NCBI GenBank assembly: GCA_001692895.1
Contig: KV748206.1
Span: forward strand, 504,434-568,433
DNA: 64,000 nucleotides
Reading direction: 5' to 3'
Origin: Cenococcum geophilum 1.58
Lineage: Eukaryota > Ascomycota > Dothideomycetes > Gloniales > Gloniaceae
The position numbers and the translations under genes are program-made. Shown here piece after piece: positions 59,940 through 64,000 of the stretch. Every line of letters begins with the position of its first letter. The first letter of the stretch is position 1. Below the pieces are notes generated by a model. That model was not told where the DNA came from, did not search any database, and saw only the letters and a program-made list of their open reading frames with translations.

Positions 59940-62900
59940 TACTTCTTAAGCTCTGCTAGTTTTTTTACTTTATTGTATACGTCTTTAGCTTATTTTAATT
60001 CGTTAATTCGTCGCTCTATATTTTCTATATATAGTATATATGCCTCCTTTTCTAGCTCCTCCATAAATAGGTAAGACTTATACCTCTTACCCATAGTCTA
60101 GGGTGTTTAACTTCGCGATAGTAGTAGTGGCATCTCTACTATATATGTGGTGGATACGCGCAACGTATCTAATACTAATGCAATATTATTATCTATTATA
60201 CTTATCTGCGAGATAATCTGGCTACTAAATATAGTAGGCTTAGGGGTATTAAATAGATTCTAAGAATTTTAAGGAAGATTTAGGCTAGGATTTCTAGCTC
60301 GCCGCTTAGCTAATTTTTGCTATTTCTGCGCTGCTTAAGCTTAGTATATACTTTATATATGCTTTATATATACATATATTATTTTTATAGCTATACTGCT
60401 ATCCGCTTTAAGTTACTCTAATTTTTCTATATATTATCTATTCCCGTCTCTTTATATAGCTCTTATAGATTAAACATTTCTTATATATAAAGTTTAAGCC
60501 TATACTAAAATATTAGAATATATAGAGTATATATAGAGCATATACCGTTACCGTAGTACTACGGTAAGCACGCATAACTTTTGACCGGTAAAGTTATTAT
60601 CTTAAAAGTGACTACTTTTACCAATTCCAGTATACTTCCGTATATACGCCCACCACTTATAAGGAACCTTTGACTTTTCCTTTATAAGCCTAACTAGTAT
60701 CTATAGTTTCTTCTTATTGTTTATCTAAGACGTAAGCTCTAGATGTAGTATATATATACTTTATATACGCGCTGTTAGTTTCTGCTTTATCTCTGCTTCC
60801 TATATCTGCTCTATAATATATCTTACTTTATAAGTTTAAAAGCGCTTTATAAAGTTTCGTTTAATATATACTAGGCAAAATATAAGCATATACTAAAGGT
60901 GTTCGTCCTATTTATAGGATGGGTTAATTATATATAGGTAATCTTTAAAGCCTATATTGTGAGTATATGCTTAGTATATATAAAGTATATATAGAGCGTA
61001 TACTTACCGCTAGCTTATTTCTTACATATATTAACTATAGTAGTGCGAAATCTAGTTCCGTGAATATATGTAAATTGTATAAATAATTAAGCAGTATTAC
61101 CTAAAACCTTAAATACTAGCTAAAATATCTTTACGTACGTAGCACGTGTTTTTAGATTAAGAAAGGCGTATACCCACACCTTAATTCCTATAAGTGTTTA
61201 GCTTATATATAGCATATATATAGTATAGGGTATATATACGTTTAAAATTCTTATCCTATCCTATAATTAAGAATAAATTCGTTTTGCCTTAAACCATCTT
61301 AAATGATAGGTTTATTTCGATATATATTACGCGTTAAAATGCTTTAGCTTGTGTATACGTATAATATATAATAAGGAAATACTCGTTGTTAAAGTTATAA
61401 ATTGCCCGAATCTATTACTTGGTGTTCTCTTTATATTAATTAATAGAGAACTTGCGTAGTATACCTGCTACGCTTAGCCTTTATATATACTTAGCGTGTG
61501 TCTAACCTATACTTACCTATATATGCCGTCCCCTCTAAAAATTATAGCATCCTTTCCTTTTAAATTAGAGCAGTAATTCAATCCTTAATATTAAGACTAC
61601 TATATACAGCACGTAGTGTTTGCGTTTTATACTTCCTATATAAAATATAGTACTACGGCGATAGGATAAATCGACCTATATAATAGTAAGTAGTTTTATT
61701 TGCATATACTATACATATACGGAGTATACGTATAGTAAGGCTTAGGATATCCACTTACTTTATTACTTTAACTATATTATTAGCAAGGTCGATTAGTAGC
61801 TTTATTAGATATAGTAGATAATATATATAAGAATTTCGTGTAATAAGGTAAATATAAGGATACCGTGCTATATTAACAGGAATATAGTAGTCTAACTATG
61901 CACCATATATTTGGCCTACTACCCTACCTTAGCCTTACGGGTGGTTGAATCCTACGTCGGCTTAGCATATATATAGCGTATATACAATATATATATTATA
62001 TACTATAATATTTTCGCTTTAACGTTATATGTCCAATATAGGTATATTCTCGTTTAACTTCCTAAACTCTATATTTAATAAGTAACTAAAGGTATTAAAT
62101 ATCTACCTAGGCAGTTATTAATGATAAAGGCTAGGCAGTATGCTATAGTTTAGTATTACTACTGCTAAAATAACTAATAAACTCTACCTGTATATAATAA
62201 GCATATATTGTGTATACGTAGGATATATATATACTCCATGCCGAAAAAATATTATTAGTCTGTTTTTACTATATACACGTTCTTATATACTAGGGTAGAT
62301 ATATTACCGCTATAATTATAGAACACTGTGGTAGTAGCTGTATATTATAAGTATATACCTAATATATATAGATAATGCTTACTTCTTTATGCTTTGCTTA
62401 AGCATTTTATTAATCTTTACTGCCTAGTATAGATGACTACTACGCTTTTAGAGGTCGTTAATTAATTTAAGCTTAACCCTATTATATACTAAGTATATAT
62501 AAAGTATATCCTTATAGGCGTACTCGCAGTGTCTAATGCCGCTGCATTTAAACGCTTAGTAAAATACTTTTTTACTCTCCTAATTGTTTTTACTAAGAAG
62601 CTATAGTTATATAATCTTAGGGCTACCAGTTTAATAGAATGAGAATTAAATCTGCTAGATGTATAAATATAGCATATACTTTATATGTGTATTACTTACC
62701 TTTAATATATACCAATTAATAACCTTATATACTATTTTTTTATCTATATCTATAGATAGCAGAGGTATTGCTTTATAGATAAAGTATATAATTTCTTCTT
62801 TCCTAGTTGCTGGATATTCTGGTATTATAATATGGTCTATTACCTCTTAGACGATAACTTAATGCTTACTATTAGAGCTAATAAGTGCTCTATAGTCTTA

Positions 62901-63193
62901 AAGTGTTCCCTAGCTATTCTAAGTATATATATAGCTTATATATAAAGTTAGATATAGTTTTACCTTAGAGAGACCTATATAAAATGGAAGCCGCTATTAT
63001 ATACTATCTTAACCCTCGCCCTCTTTATCCTCCTCCTTACCCTCTTTATCTTTAATACCCTCTCCGCCGATTATATTATTTTAAGAACTATTGTCTTCGT
63101 ATTTAATATTAGGTAAGCTCTAGAATGCCTATATATACTTAGTATATGCGTAGCATATAGTTATATATACTGACTAGTAGGCCGTTTAACCAT
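59940..63193 (-). pseudogene. MULE-type transposase gene, many introns, RIP stops
   Basis: The ATG at 63193 (MVKRPT) leads into exons separated by introns at 63129-63174 (46 nt), 62919-62963 (45), 62655-62699 (45), 62479-62523 (45), 62338-62382 (45), 62188-62234 (47) and 61961-62003 (43), then further ones of about 38-58 nt. Between them the frame is open except where CAA/CAG has become TAA/TAG; exon 7 (62004-62187) is an example with only such stops. Protein blocks that fit MULE transposases are IEINLSFKMVQGK (near 61300; family has an Asp where Asn stands), TYIHGTRFR (near 61060), CLVYIKRNFIKR (near 60860) and FTGQKLCVLT (near 60580). The end is uncertain; a lysine-rich helical stretch (ERRINELK...NKVKKLAELKK) runs to about 59940. 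The family call rests on remembered motifs. Confidence 0.6.
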
Positions 63194-63446
63194 CCTACTA
63201 TACTCTCGTTTGCTTTAGTATAGTTTTTACTTGTTATTTATATACTGTAATACGCGTAAATATATATATATGTATGTGTGTGTATATATATATATATATA
63301 TCCTATGTGCCTGTGTATGCGTAGTATATGCCCTAGATATTTTGGTTTATGCGGTCGCTTAAGTTAAATATGGCTACTAATGCGTGTTCTATATGGGTAA
63401 AAGTGTGACCCTGCCGACCTTTTTCCGGCGCTCTATTGGTGACCCC

Positions 63447-64000
63447 GCTCTACGTAGCCGAAATAAGTGTCGGTTTGGGGCACGTGTACGCCTTACCTAA
63501 ACAAAGCCCCCTAAGCATGCCTTATAATTATAATAAACCTTATAACACCACCATTTCGCACCCAAATTTGTTTAGTATAATTACTAATTATGGCCCGAGT
63601 TACTAAGGAGCCTGCATCTTGAAAGATGCGGGTAAAACACTTTACCCTACCCCTAGAATTATACCACAATGCTAGGGAAAATAAGCATTTAAAGACTCCT
63701 CTATGTATAGGAGTTCTCTACGCCAAAATCTATAGCTAATTGCTGGGTAAGGCTATTCCTCCAGCTATTATATAGCAGGCTACTAGAATTACTAAGCGCT
63801 CTTAGTAATATATTGTGGCCTTAAAGCAATGTAGAACTATATATAATTTTAGGCTAGAAATAAGAGGGAGAAATTAAGCCCTTATAAAGGAAGACACCTA
63901 TGCTATTACTGTATATTTAGACGACCCTAATCTTAATTAAGACTTAAAATTAGCCCTATAGCAGACTATTGTTTAAGAGGCCCTAAATTATAAAGATCTT
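63447..64000 (+). mobile_element. Tc1/mariner-type DNA transposon, copy 2 (partial)
   Basis: Starts with the same GCTCTACGTAGCCGAAATAA terminus as copy 1 and continues collinear with 45563-46115, including the transposase start (ATG at about 63589). Differences are mainly C/T and G/A. It runs out of the window. Its first base follows directly on the last base of the Mutator-like element. Confidence 0.82.

Larger units (their letters stand above)
57435..63446. mobile_element. Mutator-like DNA transposon, rich in micro-introns
   Basis: About 6 kb of RIP-mutated sequence between probable terminal inverted repeats: CGGAAAAGCTCGGCAAGGTC at 57459 and, on the other strand, CGGAAAAAGGTCGGCAGGGT ending at 63427 (21 of 24 alike over the core); the outer ends are GGGG-type. 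Inside are two convergent genes, a transposase on the minus strand and an unknown product on the plus strand, both cut by many 43-58-nt introns. TATATGC/GCATATA word pairs recur roughly every 60-130 bp through most of the element, mainly in introns. It sits in the upstream region of the Clr5-ankyrin gene, and its right end abuts a mariner copy. The exact ends and the 9-bp target duplication could not be fixed because the right flank is another transposon. Confidence 0.65.

Overview
The window looks like nuclear DNA of a filamentous ascomycete (Pezizomycotina). Genes have 50-80 nt GT-AG introns with CTAAC/CTGAC-type branch sites. The gene families are typical of moulds (Clr5-ankyrin, NACHT and HET remnants, DHA1 and MCT-type MFS transporters). 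The repeats are depleted in CpA/TpG and saturated with TpA, the pattern left by repeat-induced point mutation (RIP).

Layout: 1-2.6 kb is repeat (3' end of a LINE, then a piggyBac-like relic). 3.1-9.4 kb is a gene island: a secreted/membrane Cys-rich protein, a decayed NACHT gene and a DHA1 drug transporter. 9.7-39.7 kb is a nest of transposons: a hAT element with 8-bp target duplications (18054-39654) holding a Gypsy element (itself holding a little-mutated solo LTR), a Tad/I-type LINE and a Copia element; to its left another Gypsy sits inside an older Gypsy fragment. 39.9-44.6 kb holds a long asparagine synthetase and a convergent MCT-type transporter. 45.2-47.3 kb is a MITE-like repeat, a Tc1/mariner element and a pogo-like terminus. 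47.8-52.0 kb is a housekeeping block: acetyl-/ketoacyl-CoA thiolase, a DUF3245-type protein and succinyl-CoA ligase beta, the last two divergent from a 213-bp shared promoter. 52.0-57.3 kb has a HET remnant and a 1180-residue Clr5-ankyrin protein. 57.4-63.4 kb is a Mutator-like DNA transposon, followed by a second mariner copy that runs out of the window.

The most unusual object is the Mutator-like element. Its two convergent genes are cut by many tiny introns of nearly uniform length (seven in a row of 43-47 nt), all built from similar palindromic TATATGC/GCATATA words, which resembles intron gain by introner-like sequences inside a transposon. I assembled exon models by hand from splice signals and conserved protein blocks; in every functional gene the exon lengths sum to a multiple of three.
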